A DNA stretch of 64,000 bases from Pontibacter sp. G13 (GCF_031851795.1 NZ_CP134696.1:1845001-1909000); one strand, 5' to 3'. Shown: positions 11,574 to 22,184, counted from the first letter of the stretch. Made by a program: numbers and translations. The notes: generated from the letters alone by a model not told the origin.

Positions 11574-11608
11574 AAAAAAAATAACTGGGTTGACAAGGTG
11601 CCAACCCA
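11574..11608 (-). terminator. Probable terminator of the porV-like gene
   Basis: A 7-bp stem (TGGGTTG with CAACCCA) about 40 nt after the stop at 11648 is followed on the minus strand by a run of eight T. It also insulates the greA promoter region. Confidence 0.7.
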
Positions 11609-11647
11609 ATTATAGGTATACGATATGTATGTGTGTCGGTCCGTTTA

Positions 11648-12727
11648 TTAAATGTCAATACGGGCGCCAATCACATAGGTTCCTCCAAATGGGTTGGTGG
11701 AACGGTAACTAAAGTCTAGTGATAATTTGGAATACGATGGGTAACCGCTAGCGTCAAGCTTTCCGTCTTGGAAAGGAACTTGGAGGGATGCTCCAGCAGC
11801 TAGACCGGTATGCGCATTGTAGCGTCCATCACCCAACTGATCATTAAATATACCGTTTTCATACAAAAAAGAGCCTCTCAACACGAGAATTTTTTTGAAT
11901 TGGTATGCAAGACCAGCCCCACCTTGGTTTTGGTAGAAGGCATTGGAGATGAAAGAACCCATCGTAGTGACTGTATGATCAGATCCTACGAAGAAATCCA
12001 AAGAAGCTCCCATTGAAAGAGTTGCTGGAATTTCGAAGGATTCAGCAGGCAACAAAGAGCTGCTGTTGTAAGGATTGTCTGGCTCAACTGGCACACGGAA
12101 AGACAGACCGTCCCCCGCATACTGCATTTTTGGCCCCACGTTGCGCAGGGAGATTCCCAACTTCAAACGGTCGCGCTCACCTGTACGGTACTGGATACCT
12201 GCGTCAAATGCAACCCCAGTGGCATTGACAGAAGGATCGGACTCAGAGATCACCCGAACGGTCGTTCCTACATAGATGTGATCGGTGAACTTACGAGCGA
12301 AGGTCAAACCGATGTTCAAATAAGTAGGAGAAAAAGTACCCAAAGTTCCATCTGGGTTATCTTCAGTAGTTCTGACGAATTCGCCCAAATCGAACGCATT
12401 CACCAACAATCCGACAGTTCCAGATTCACCTCCCAATGATTGAGAAATCCCGAAGCTATTGACAGCGATTCCGGAACCTTGAAGCCAGATAGTATGACCG
12501 AACATCAATTCTGTTCCGGTAGTCCGAGCCATTCCGCCTGGGTTTACCATAGAAGATTCGATGCCGTCTACACTGGCAATATCGAGCCCGTTGAATGCAG
12601 AGCTCCGTGGCATGGAGTTAATCAGCAATTGAGTCGCTCCCGCCTGACCGTTTCTTTCTGACTGGGCATAGAGTCCGTTTGTGCAGACTGCCAGCATCAG
12701 CGCGATGATTGGATATATGTTCTTCAT
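11648..12727 (-). CDS. PorV/PorQ-family outer-membrane beta-barrel protein
   Basis: 359 residues from the ATG at 12727: signal peptide (MKNIYPIIALMLAVCTNGLYAQ), then a FadL-like barrel. The early block RSSAFNGLDIASVDGIESSMVNPGG is the typical PorV/PorQ N-terminus, and the chain ends in a barrel strand with aromatic and small residues (GTYVIGARIDI). In T9SS, PorV shuttles cargo from the translocon to the attachment complex. This copy lies next to a large secreted protein and a TonB receptor rather than T9SS core genes, so it may be a dedicated PorV paralogue for its neighbour (inference). A strong hairpin at 12757-12791 precedes it. Confidence 0.8.
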   Translation of the reverse strand: MKNIYPIIALMLAVCTNGLYAQSERNGQAGATQLLINSMPRSSAFNGLDIASVDGIESSMVNPGGMARTTGTELMFGHTIWLQGSGIAVNSFGISQSLGGESGTVGLLVNAFDLGEFVRTTEDNPDGTLGTFSPTYLNIGLTFARKFTDHIYVGTTVRVISESDPSVNATGVAFDAGIQYRTGERDRLKLGISLRNVGPKMQYAGDGLSFRVPVEPDNPYNSSSLLPAESFEIPATLSMGASLDFFVGSDHTVTTMGSFISNAFYQNQGGAGLAYQFKKILVLRGSFLYENGIFNDQLGDGRYNAHTGLAAGASLQVPFQDGKLDASGYPSYSKLSLDFSYRSTNPFGGTYVIGARIDI

Positions 12728-12756
12728 ATTCCGATTGCTCAAGATTGATGGAAAGG

Positions 12757-12791
12757 GAGATGGCACAAGCTGGCAGCTTCTGCCATCTCCA
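12757..12791 (-). terminator. Intercistronic hairpin between the large secreted protein and the porV-like gene
   Basis: A 10-bp stem (GGAGATGGCA with TGCCATCTCC) is extended by a 5-bp inner stem (AAGCT/AGCTT) over a GGC loop. The T-tract after it on the minus strand is weak (CCCTTTCC), so it may only attenuate read-through or protect the upstream mRNA 3' end. Confidence 0.65.
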
Positions 12792-12798
12792 AGAAAAT

Positions 12799-15700
12799 CT
12801 AGAAGTTGTCGAGGTCAGTTTGTCTCATCACAGCAAACAGCTTGATGATCTTCTCACCCAACTGCTGATCGCCCACATTGGCGTCAACATGGATGATATA
12901 CACGCCAGAAGCTACCGGCACACCGTCTTTGTTCTTCAAGTCCCACTCTTGTTCGGGAGAATCAGAATCTTTGGTGTACTGGCGCACCATCATCCCGTTC
13001 AAGGTGAAGATGCTGATCTTGGCCTTCTGGGGCAGGTTGGTAAACTTCACTCGGTTTTCCAGCTGTCCACCCTCGTAAGAAGAATATGCATAGTATGGGT
13101 TTGGAACCACCAACACTTTCTCCAAAGCCTCCTCGGCAACAGAAGTAACTCCGATTTCCACAGCCTCTTCGATGGTATTGAAGGTAAACTCTGGGACATC
13201 GTTGAGACCTGTGCGAGAACGGAAAGGCTGGTTGACGCGAAGAGAAACGCGTGCATCAGTCGGGATATCCAATGGGTTGTTGAAGTCAAATCCATTGGCC
13301 AACATTGGGATACCTACCCAAGCAACATGCTTGTAGACGTCCTTCAAGTTGTGTCCAGTGCGGTCAAAGAAGATCGCCTGAGCAAATCCAGAGGTACCAG
13401 CATCGTCTGCGTTCATCAAGGTGTCCTTGATAGACTCACAGCCATCGTAAGGCAAGTTGGTTACATATACATAGTGGCGTCCACCCGCTCTGGTCAAGTT
13501 GTTTCCAAAGTCAGAAGTCGGGTTGAAGATCATGTCGTTACCATTGTTGACTTGGTCCCAATCACTCTCTCCGAAGAAGATATTCAGACGCTCACCTGTG
13601 TTCACGTTGATTGCATACCCAGGGAACCAGCTCATACCGTAAGGTCCGCCTTCAGTTGGAGACATTCCAGACTCAGGGTTTCCGTCGATATCCAAGCTTG
13701 TGCGGTACTTGGCAGACATCGGCCATGCACCAGATCCCAAGCTAGAGTTCGGGCTAGTTTCGATGACCATACAACGAGACCATTTGGAAGGATCGTTGGT
13801 GAATACAATATCCACGTCAGGCAACTCGCTCAAGTCGATCAATTCGAATGGAGAAACCTGTCTGTTGGAAGAAGGAGACTTCACTGGCAAGGTCGGAGCA
13901 ATATCACCACCATTGGATGCATTGGAGAAGGAACGACCCAAGATGTAAGGCGCCCAACGTCCGCTATTCACTGTCTGGTAATCTCCCCACTTGTCCCATA
14001 CGAACAATCCAGTGGAGTCCAACTGACGATCTTCACCGTCGGTAATCCAGTTCCAGATACCGCCACCGAACTCTTCGTTGTCTGGCAGACCTGTCAACCA
14101 TGGAGCAGTAATGTCCTCGAAAGAAGTTTCACCGCCAATCAATCCCATGCGACCTTCGATATCCAAAGTATCACCAGCAGGGTTAATATCGCCAATCAGG
14201 ATGGAGATACCACGATCGCGGATGACTACATCGTTCTTGGTCAATGGAGCAGGACGTGGAGCAGTACCGTCGTTACGCTTCTTGTAAGTAGAAGTGTAAA
14301 CAGGCGTTCCTGAGATAGACACATTTGGAGAAGAGCTTTCGAACAGCATCCAGTCTGTGAATACAGAGTCGATCACAGTTCCATCAGCAGTAACTTCTTC
14401 CAGTTCCAAGAGGGAATCTTGAGGGATTACCAATCGGTAGTAAAGAGGCTTCACTTGCTTAGGATCTACCACTCTTACAGAAATAGGCGCAGCACCTGAT
14501 TGGTACTGGATTCCTTCTGCGGTAGTATTTTCAAGAATGTCAGCTTCGGTTTCTTCTGTGATGCGTACGAAGTTTCCTCCGTTACCAACACCACCGATTT
14601 GCGTGATCAACAAGCCATCGCTGTAGCTAGAGTTGGTCACCATACCACCTGCTTCTTGCTCGATCGGGTGAGGGAGTGCCTCGATCACTTCGAAGAATCT
14701 GTTGCCCGGTACAAACTTGCGACCATCAGAAGTCACATCGTTGTAGGCATAAGCGATCACTGCAAAGTAATAAGGGGTGTAGTTCTTCAAACCAGTCTCG
14801 GAACCCTGAGCGAAGAGGTCGCGGGTGATCCGTACTGAGTGGAAGATTCCATCATCAGCACCTTCAACCATTACCTCGTCAGCAATAACTGGCTGGCTCA
14901 GTCCTTCAACGGCTCTTTCTACACGGTTGACGATAGAAGAAACACCGTCTTTCACGTCACACTGAGCAACGACACGTGCGCGGTCTGGATCATTCAATTC
15001 GTTTGGACCTACAGTCGCATCCTGCAATTGGTATACGATGTACCCTTGGAATTCGAACAATGAATCCGGCTCGCCTTGCGCCTTCAATACTGGGTCAGCC
15101 TGAAGGTAGCTTTCGTTGAAGTTGTTACGGACAGTTTTCACTTCCTCTCCATATCCCCAGCTCAACATCAATTCGCGATCGTATTCGCTCATGGAAGCTT
15201 GAGGGGCATCAGGACCATCGAGCAACTGGAAGTTGGCATCAAACAAAGCCTGGGCAATGTCATCTGCAGCCAACAATTCGCAGACAGAACCAAACTGGTC
15301 ATTATAGTATCCACGTGCCCAAACAACCCCTGTTACGATCTCATTGACCGCACCTGGCTGGAGGGTAAATGGACCTGCAGATTGCAAGAAACGGCGGTCC
15401 TCGTTACGTGGGTTGTCGGCATTCTCCTCAGTCCAACCTGTAGCCGCACATGCATCACCAGGGAACATGTAGTTGGTTACAGGACCGGGGCTAGATGGGC
15501 CATATCCGTTACCGTCTCCACCGTTGGTGAAGTTGTCTACGATTGGAGAGCCATCTTTCCAGAATCCAGTCAGGTATCCGTAGAAGTGCTGAGCAACCTC
15601 TGGGTTACCAATCAAGGAGAAGTCGTTGTTGTAGTATACAAACTTGGACATGATGATGGTCTCACCGGGTTCGTCGATGATTCCATCTTTGTCGTTGTCA

Positions 15701-16752
15701 ATTCCGTCGAATGGATCCGCCAATGGGCCTTGGAAGAAGTCAACCCCAACAGCTGGAGGGTTTTGACCATAACCGGTAGGACCATCATCGTCGTCATCCG
15801 CATTGTAGGAGTAACCCAATCCGCGAAGGGTGTCACAACCTACGTAGTCATCGTTGAACTTACCGACGTCGGAGTCAACCCACTGACCAATGTAAGTCTG
15901 GTTCAGGACTTGGCTGGAGCGGTTGATAACAGTCTGACGGTAGAAGGTCATGTCGTTTACCGCATTCGCAGTGGTGAAGGCAAATGCCATCATGTGGATC
16001 TCGATACCGATCGCCTGTCCACCTGTTTCGGTGTGTTGGTTACCACGGTCGTTGATCACCCACCAGATTGCTTGGTCACCATCGATATCAGGATAGTCAC
16101 CCCCGCTTGGGTTATAGTTGAACGGGTCTCCGTCAACGTCTACGAATGGAGCCGCAGATACCATGGAACCGTCTGGACGGAAAGCACGCAATGGCACACC
16201 GTCAGCATCGGAAGCATTGCCAGGCCACTCCATCACGTTGGGGTAGTTTTCGGCATTGTCCAAAGTTCCATCAGACCAGTCAGCACGGAAAGCATCGATT
16301 TCCGCCTTGTTGATCTTGTACATCTTGTTCCATTTCTCACAGGTTTCGGCATCAGTAGCGGCATCGCCACCAGTTTCGCCACCTGTCAAAGGCCCTGGCC
16401 AGAAGTCGTTACCAGACTGGCGGTAAGTTTGAGCGGCAATCCGAAGGTTACCGGAATCATCGTATCCACCGATCCACAAGGAGCTAGCGAACATAGAGTG
16501 ACGCTGACTTCCTTTAGGTACTTCATATCGTGGGTTCCCTACGAGGTCCCACCACATATCCCCTCCATTGTGAAGAAGGGCGCGGACATTGTTGATGTCC
16601 AACTGGGCAGATTCGCTTGGTGCTTCACAGTCATTAGAGACCCGGTAACCATTCAAAGTCCGGGGCTGCACTCCTACGGGCTCTTTCGCCACCAGCACCT
16701 GCACGTCAGCCAACAAAAAGGCGATAAAGCCAAACAGCAGAATCCTTTTCAT
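12799..16752 (-). CDS. Very large secreted protein with T9SS-type C-terminal domain
   Basis: 1317 residues with an N-terminal signal peptide (about 1-22). The body is rich in Asp, Gly and Trp and contains calcium-loop-like DxDxDG segments (DVDGDPFNYNPSGGDYPDIDGD; DGIDNDKDGIIDE near 340), as in adhesins and Ca-stabilised beta domains. The last 110 residues (VVPNPYYAYSSYEGG...IFTLNGMMVR...WDLKNKDGVPVASGVYIIHVDA) form the FlgD/T9SS-type beta-sandwich used for sorting or anchoring. The chain then runs 15-20 residues past the usual end. No enzyme domain is recognised. It sits 23 nt downstream of the TonB receptor gene and upstream of the porV-like gene, as one unit. Confidence 0.8.
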   Translation of the reverse strand: MKRILLFGFIAFLLADVQVLVAKEPVGVQPRTLNGYRVSNDCEAPSESAQLDINNVRALLHNGGDMWWDLVGNPRYEVPKGSQRHSMFASSLWIGGYDDSGNLRIAAQTYRQSGNDFWPGPLTGGETGGDAATDAETCEKWNKMYKINKAEIDAFRADWSDGTLDNAENYPNVMEWPGNASDADGVPLRAFRPDGSMVSAAPFVDVDGDPFNYNPSGGDYPDIDGDQAIWWVINDRGNQHTETGGQAIGIEIHMMAFAFTTANAVNDMTFYRQTVINRSSQVLNQTYIGQWVDSDVGKFNDDYVGCDTLRGLGYSYNADDDDDGPTGYGQNPPAVGVDFFQGPLADPFDGIDNDKDGIIDEPGETIIMSKFVYYNNDFSLIGNPEVAQHFYGYLTGFWKDGSPIVDNFTNGGDGNGYGPSSPGPVTNYMFPGDACAATGWTEENADNPRNEDRRFLQSAGPFTLQPGAVNEIVTGVVWARGYYNDQFGSVCELLAADDIAQALFDANFQLLDGPDAPQASMSEYDRELMLSWGYGEEVKTVRNNFNESYLQADPVLKAQGEPDSLFEFQGYIVYQLQDATVGPNELNDPDRARVVAQCDVKDGVSSIVNRVERAVEGLSQPVIADEVMVEGADDGIFHSVRITRDLFAQGSETGLKNYTPYYFAVIAYAYNDVTSDGRKFVPGNRFFEVIEALPHPIEQEAGGMVTNSSYSDGLLITQIGGVGNGGNFVRITEETEADILENTTAEGIQYQSGAAPISVRVVDPKQVKPLYYRLVIPQDSLLELEEVTADGTVIDSVFTDWMLFESSSPNVSISGTPVYTSTYKKRNDGTAPRPAPLTKNDVVIRDRGISILIGDINPAGDTLDIEGRMGLIGGETSFEDITAPWLTGLPDNEEFGGGIWNWITDGEDRQLDSTGLFVWDKWGDYQTVNSGRWAPYILGRSFSNASNGGDIAPTLPVKSPSSNRQVSPFELIDLSELPDVDIVFTNDPSKWSRCMVIETSPNSSLGSGAWPMSAKYRTSLDIDGNPESGMSPTEGGPYGMSWFPGYAINVNTGERLNIFFGESDWDQVNNGNDMIFNPTSDFGNNLTRAGGRHYVYVTNLPYDGCESIKDTLMNADDAGTSGFAQAIFFDRTGHNLKDVYKHVAWVGIPMLANGFDFNNPLDIPTDARVSLRVNQPFRSRTGLNDVPEFTFNTIEEAVEIGVTSVAEEALEKVLVVPNPYYAYSSYEGGQLENRVKFTNLPQKAKISIFTLNGMMVRQYTKDSDSPEQEWDLKNKDGVPVASGVYIIHVDANVGDQQLGEKIIKLFAVMRQTDLDNF

Positions 16753-16775
16753 ATTCTGTTCTCGCTTTTGCTTGA

Positions 16776-19700
16776 TTAAAAGTTAAACAGTACCCCCAGA
16801 CGAATTCTTCGTGGCAAGCTATAGTTGCCGGGATTGATCAGCAGAGTTGTGTATTGATCCACGAAAGCTTCAGGATCGATTTGGCGCAATGTAAAGAGCT
16901 CTCCACTAGCACTTGTCAAGTAGCCATCGTCATCAGGCAGACCAGTGAATCGGTATACATTCGTGATATTCTGGATATCCAAAACGTTCAGCATCTCTGC
17001 GAATACATTGAAGCTGTATACACGTCCTCTTTTTTCATTCTTCACTTTGCCTCCGAAGTCGAAGCTCTTGTCGAGACGCAAGTCAACACGGAACTGCCAA
17101 GGCTTGCGGGCACCGTTTGGAGTACCTTGAAGCTGGTTGGTGATGTTGACACCAGACAGGATAGATGGAGCAGGAGCTGCAGATGCAGAGTATGGTGTAC
17201 CTGATCCCATGTAGAGAACCATGTTCGCACCAGCATTTTTCAATGGGTAGATGGTCTTGCCTCCGATGTCGAAGCCAGGTCCCATGGCACTTCCTACGAA
17301 GCGGTAGTCCATGTTCACATTGATCGCATGACGTTGGTCTGAGCCAGTTGGGAATGCAGAACGCAATACCCCTACCCCGTCAAGGGAGTTTACTACTGCT
17401 CGTGCAGAGTTGAAGCTAGAACCAGTCGCGTCAGAGAACTGGAGGGTATAGTTGGCACTGAAGCGAAGGTTGTTCCAACGGCGCATGTCTGCGATGAAGT
17501 TGAAACCTTTGACAGTACCAAAGTCCAAGTTGTCGTAAGTATCGTAAGTATATGGATACGCATTGTTGTAGCGGCGGTAGCGGATCATGTTCTTCATGTC
17601 GCGATAGAACGCGGAGATCGTGATCGCCATACGCTCACCCACACGCTGCTTGAAACCAGCCTCGTAGTCGATGGTGATTTCTGGTTGCAGGTTAGGGTTG
17701 GTAACTGCTACAGTAGGACGGTTTTCCAAGAATGCATACTGGGAAATCTGACCTGCCAACAAAGAAGAAGTAGTTGGAGAAGCCTGCCCCGGACGCTGAG
17801 CCAATACATCGTAGTGAGCGAAGAAGGAAGCCTGATCCGTAATCGGGAAGGAGAACGAGATACGTGGCATGAATACCGTCTGTGGCTCGTAGTCCTTGAA
17901 GGAGTTGATGCTCACAGTGTCAGCTTCGCGGATGTATGGCAATGGACGACCGTTTGGAGATCCATTGGCAATTTCGTTGGAAGAAATAGGCGCACCGTTG
18001 CGATCATACCATACCTCACCGTCGCGATATCCGATAATGTCAGCTTCGGTTGGGTCTACATTCGATACATAAGGAACGTAGGTCCCGCCTACACCTTCTG
18101 GCAATTCGTAATCGTCCCACAATGCGGAAAGATCAGAAGCCGTATAGGTATCTACCAAAGAATATGGGTCCTTCAATACCTTTTGGTTGGCATCGAAACG
18201 GTCAACACGCAAACCGATGTTGAAGATGATATCTTCAAACTCAAACTTGTCCTGGATAAATGCAGACACATAAGTAGGTGCATAAGCATTCTGAGGACGG
18301 TTGATAGGATCGGTGAAGAAACGCTCATCCGCTACAGGAGTGGCTTTGTTACCGAGGTAGTCATAGCCATAGTAGTTGATGTATCCCAATCCACCTTGCA
18401 ACAGTTCGTCAGCCGTGAACATGTCGAGGGAGAAATCTTCAGGAGCCAAAGCGTCAATGTTGATTCGCTGAGTTCCGTCAATTTCCAGACCCAACTTCTC
18501 ACGCAACTTGATGTCGAATGCTGTCTGGTCTTGAGCGTTGTATGCAAATGGTACAGAGATCGTATCGTTCCACTCTCCTCCTGCATTCATCATGTAAGAG
18601 TACAAGGCAGGATCATCCTCCAAGTTGTTCAAGTGGAAGTTGGTCAACTGGCGCATCAATCCCCAAAGGCTACGAGCGGAGATCGCGTAGTAACGCTCCA
18701 CACGTTGCTCGAACTCAAATCCCAACTTCAAGTTGTGAGGACCAATCTCCGCAGTTGCCTGTCCAGAGAATCCATAACGCTCGAAGTCAAACTTGGTGTA
18801 AGAACCAGCAGTAGCGCCTACCCCACTCTGGAGAGAGTATACCGCACGAGGACCACCACCATTCAAGATACCTTGGCGGAAAGCCAATTCTTGCAAGTTG
18901 GAGATACCGTAGGTAATTGGATCTTGTGCGAGGAAGCTGAAGGAAGGAAGTCCGTTCTGCTCCGCGTAATCAAAGATCACATTGTTGTAGGCAGCCAACT
19001 CAGGGTTGCGGGTATCGGAATCGTCGAACGTCAAGTTCTGATCCAAGTATCCCAGCGTACGCCAGTATGGAGAAGAAGAGAGATCGTCTCCAGTTGGATT
19101 GTTGAAGTATCCATAAACAGGCACTTGGTCAAATTCAAACTTTCCGACATATCCATAGTCGAAGAAATTCTCACGGTGCTGTGAGTTCATGAATCGACGC
19201 TCATACAATGAGTAGTCAGCCTGCAAAGAATAGAAGAGGTTACGCACCAGCGCGTTTTTGCTCTTGGTGTTGAAGCTCTGTTGGAAGCGCGCCCAGCCTC
19301 GGTATTGGTTTCCGTAAAATTTGCTTCTCACATCTGGAGAGAACAACATGTTGGTCGTTCCCCATTGATCGATGTCGATACGCTCGTAGTTACCACCGAC
19401 CTTCAGGATAATGTTATCCGTAGGTTGGAAGTCGATACGTGCCAACGCACGGAAACGCAACTGAGAGTTGTTTTGCTTGGCCTTGATCTCCTCGATGTCA
19501 TCTGCACCGACAAAGTTGGCACGGCTCCGGAAGGTGTTTCCATCTTCGGAGATCTCCACTGGTACAGCCTGCAAGTCAGCCAACACAGAGTCGTTGAGCT
19601 TGTAGATACCAGCAGCAGAAGGACCGCCGTCTTCGTTGTAGAAGAGCTCGCCATTGATAAAGAAGCCCAATACGGAAGACTTGAACGTCTGTCCGTCTTC

Positions 19701-20486
19701 CAAGGTAGTCTTCTTGAATGCCAATGGTCCTGTCAAGGTTACAGAAGCCTGATTGTGGTTGTATGCATCCGTCAATCTAGAGGAGTATCCCTCTACCGTT
19801 CCGGAGAACGAGGAAGCAGGATTTCGGGAGGTCAAGGCAATGACCCCACCGGTAAAGTCACCAAACTCGGCGGGTGTACCACCGGTGAATACCTGAACCG
19901 ACTGGATACTGGCCTGTGGAAGGTTGGAAAGTCCACGAACCCGGACACCATCGATGTAGTAAGTGGTGGCACTAGCACGTGCACCCCGAATGGAAGGCAA
20001 TCCACCATCGACCCCGGCGTTTACACCAGCGGTCATACCCGCAATGGCGTTCACGTTTCGGATGGCTGACTGGCGAATCTCATCACCACTCATTTGAGAA
20101 CCTACCACAGGGTCGTTCTGGATGGGATCTTCCGCCACGATTTCTACGGTATCCATCGCCGCAGCAGCATCGCCGGAAAACTTGATCTCGATCCGTCTGG
20201 TCTGTCCAGATACGACCGAAACCCCGTCCACGGCTTTCACATTCCCAAGGTATCTCGCCTGCACCCGATAAGTACCGGCAGCCACAGGGTTGAAACTGAA
20301 TGTTCCTTCGGCGTCCGTCTGACCACCGTGTTTGACCAGCTCTCCATCAAACACCACAACTGTGGCGAAGGAGACCGGCAAACCGTCCTTGTCCAGGACT
20401 TTACCTGCCAGTTTACCATCCTGGGCAACGGCCCAATGGCAAATCATCAGCAGGAACAATGAGAGGGTACTAAATCTTCGTAGCAT
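16776..20486 (-). CDS. TonB-dependent outer-membrane receptor with N-terminal carboxypeptidase-regulatory-like domain
   Basis: 1236 residues from the ATG at 20486. After a signal peptide (about 1-21) comes a CarboxypepD_reg-like domain (KLAGKVLDKDGLPVSFATVVVFDG..., about 25-105). The plug domain follows (IRQSAIRNVNAIAGMTAGVNAGVDGGLPSIRGARASATTYYIDG, about 130-230), then a long 22-strand-type barrel ending in IRLGVLFNF with the C-terminal aromatic. No SusD partner follows; instead come the large secreted protein and the PorV-like protein. The ligand is unknown. A link to the export or display of the secreted protein is inference from gene order. Confidence 0.88.
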   Translation of the reverse strand: MLRRFSTLSLFLLMICHWAVAQDGKLAGKVLDKDGLPVSFATVVVFDGELVKHGGQTDAEGTFSFNPVAAGTYRVQARYLGNVKAVDGVSVVSGQTRRIEIKFSGDAAAAMDTVEIVAEDPIQNDPVVGSQMSGDEIRQSAIRNVNAIAGMTAGVNAGVDGGLPSIRGARASATTYYIDGVRVRGLSNLPQASIQSVQVFTGGTPAEFGDFTGGVIALTSRNPASSFSGTVEGYSSRLTDAYNHNQASVTLTGPLAFKKTTLEDGQTFKSSVLGFFINGELFYNEDGGPSAAGIYKLNDSVLADLQAVPVEISEDGNTFRSRANFVGADDIEEIKAKQNNSQLRFRALARIDFQPTDNIILKVGGNYERIDIDQWGTTNMLFSPDVRSKFYGNQYRGWARFQQSFNTKSKNALVRNLFYSLQADYSLYERRFMNSQHRENFFDYGYVGKFEFDQVPVYGYFNNPTGDDLSSSPYWRTLGYLDQNLTFDDSDTRNPELAAYNNVIFDYAEQNGLPSFSFLAQDPITYGISNLQELAFRQGILNGGGPRAVYSLQSGVGATAGSYTKFDFERYGFSGQATAEIGPHNLKLGFEFEQRVERYYAISARSLWGLMRQLTNFHLNNLEDDPALYSYMMNAGGEWNDTISVPFAYNAQDQTAFDIKLREKLGLEIDGTQRINIDALAPEDFSLDMFTADELLQGGLGYINYYGYDYLGNKATPVADERFFTDPINRPQNAYAPTYVSAFIQDKFEFEDIIFNIGLRVDRFDANQKVLKDPYSLVDTYTASDLSALWDDYELPEGVGGTYVPYVSNVDPTEADIIGYRDGEVWYDRNGAPISSNEIANGSPNGRPLPYIREADTVSINSFKDYEPQTVFMPRISFSFPITDQASFFAHYDVLAQRPGQASPTTSSLLAGQISQYAFLENRPTVAVTNPNLQPEITIDYEAGFKQRVGERMAITISAFYRDMKNMIRYRRYNNAYPYTYDTYDNLDFGTVKGFNFIADMRRWNNLRFSANYTLQFSDATGSSFNSARAVVNSLDGVGVLRSAFPTGSDQRHAINVNMDYRFVGSAMGPGFDIGGKTIYPLKNAGANMVLYMGSGTPYSASAAPAPSILSGVNITNQLQGTPNGARKPWQFRVDLRLDKSFDFGGKVKNEKRGRVYSFNVFAEMLNVLDIQNITNVYRFTGLPDDDGYLTSASGELFTLRQIDPEAFVDQYTTLLINPGNYSLPRRIRLGVLFNF

Positions 20487-20723
20487 ATTTCCTATAGGCT
20501 GTAGTTTTTGGGTGCATAAGTCCGAATAATAGGGAATAAAATAGCTCACGAACTTTCAGAATTCCAAATATCCTGAATGAAGGAGTCTCCCCAATTCCGA
20601 GTCGATGCAGTTTGCGCTCATTCAAAGGTATTTATTCGATTCTCTGGACACATCCAGAAAATTGCTTTTGGATTACACATTTTTTCCGCATTTTACCTGT
20701 GTCATCCTGAATGTAGCCCCCCT

Positions 20724-22184
20724 ATGCAACTGATCTACGACATCGTTAAAAAGCTGAAAAAGCAGGAGATACGTCAAATCCGGCACCAAATCAAGCATGC
20801 TTCCTTCGAATATGAGAAAATGGGAAAACTCTTTGAATTGGTTACACGATATGATCAGCGTGATGAAGGGTTTTACTCTCAAAAACTCTATGGAAAGGAG
20901 CCAGATAACACCTTCCGAGTCACCAAATCTCGGCTTAAACGGATGCTCGAAAACGCTATCCTCAATGACAAAAGCTTGACGGTATATCCGCCTGCCATCA
21001 ACGCCAGATTGCAGGTTCAGAAGAAATTGCTCCAAGGGGAAATCCTCTTGGGCAGAGGGGCTTATCTCGCTTCCAAAAACCTCCTGCTTCAGGTCATTTC
21101 TTCCGCCCAAAAATATGACCTCTACCAAGAGTTGTTCGAAGCGGAATTGCTCCTTTATCGGAACATGAGCATCCGATCGTCTGTCAAGGAATTTGAAAAG
21201 AAGACCGCCAAGCTCCTTGCATACAATCAGCTCAACGCCTCTATCAATGAGGCCATGATCCTCTATTACTCGATCTCAAACCTCATCCTGAACAAAAAGA
21301 CCCTCAAACAGGAACAGATCGAAGAGGTCAGGGAGACCATCGACCGCATGAAGGAGATTTGCGAAACCACCAAGCATCCGCAAGTCCAGAATCTCTATTT
21401 CCTCAGCGAAATCTATTACCTCCAGATCGTCCGCAAATACAAAGAGGCGCTCACCTTCTGCCAGCAATACCTGGAATTGGTTTCAGAAAACAACATCCTC
21501 CGGTCCGACCAAAGACTTGCCACAGCCTATGGCCAATTGACCACCGTCAACCTCCATCTCGGCAATCTCGAGGAAGCACGAAAAAACGCGGAGTTGACCA
21601 TGGAGCTATTCTCAAAAGAGGAAATGAATTACCTCCAAAGTATGGAAGTGGCTTTCGTGATCGAGTTCCATGCTGGAAATTTTGAACAGGCGCAAACCCT
21701 GATCAATGAAGCACGGGAACATCCCGAAATGCAGTCCTACAAACTCCTTGAGGCCAAGTGGAGCTACTTTCAGGCATGTGTCTACTTCAAGATGGAGGAA
21801 TACCAGAAGGCTTATCTCGAACTCAACCATACCACGCCCCTACTCGCCGATAAATACGGGTTCAATTTGAGCGTTCGATTACTGGAAATCATGCTGTTAT
21901 TCGAACTTGGGCACCTCGATATGATGGAAACCAAGATCCTCAACATGCGCCAGTTCATCAAAAGGACACAAAAAGGGGAGGAATTTGTGAGACCCAGCAC
22001 CCTCATCCGGATTCTAATCAAGTGGTACAAAAACAGCTACGACTTCAACCAGACTTTCGAGGACTCTTCGGATTTTCTGGAAAAGGCCAGTCAGACGCTT
22101 CCTTCGCCGTACATGCCCGGCAATTCTGAATTCATCAGGCTGGAGGAATGGATGCGAGACAAACGGGAAACCCAAAATGCCTGA
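20724..22184 (+). CDS. TPR-like helical repeat protein of unknown function
   Basis: 486 residues from the ATG at 20724 (MQLIYDIVKKLKK), with no signal peptide. The protein is almost all helical with repeated 34-40-residue helix pairs (for example QNLYFLSEIYYLQIVRKYKEALTFCQQYLEL and AYGQLTTVNLHLGNLEEARKNAELTMELF), typical of TPR folds. The N-terminal about 120 residues are basic. It is probably a cytoplasmic scaffold. The upstream extension of the frame is not credible coding sequence. It is divergent from the TonB receptor gene and ends at a strong terminator. Confidence 0.8.
   Translation: MQLIYDIVKKLKKQEIRQIRHQIKHASFEYEKMGKLFELVTRYDQRDEGFYSQKLYGKEPDNTFRVTKSRLKRMLENAILNDKSLTVYPPAINARLQVQKKLLQGEILLGRGAYLASKNLLLQVISSAQKYDLYQELFEAELLLYRNMSIRSSVKEFEKKTAKLLAYNQLNASINEAMILYYSISNLILNKKTLKQEQIEEVRETIDRMKEICETTKHPQVQNLYFLSEIYYLQIVRKYKEALTFCQQYLELVSENNILRSDQRLATAYGQLTTVNLHLGNLEEARKNAELTMELFSKEEMNYLQSMEVAFVIEFHAGNFEQAQTLINEAREHPEMQSYKLLEAKWSYFQACVYFKMEEYQKAYLELNHTTPLLADKYGFNLSVRLLEIMLLFELGHLDMMETKILNMRQFIKRTQKGEEFVRPSTLIRILIKWYKNSYDFNQTFEDSSDFLEKASQTLPSPYMPGNSEFIRLEEWMRDKRETQNA

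Noticed and set aside
12709-19184. Long plus-strand frames (12709-14313, 15076-16779, 17685-19184)
   Set aside because: All are antisense to the secreted protein and TonB receptor genes; composition is that of mirror frames and no domain is seen.
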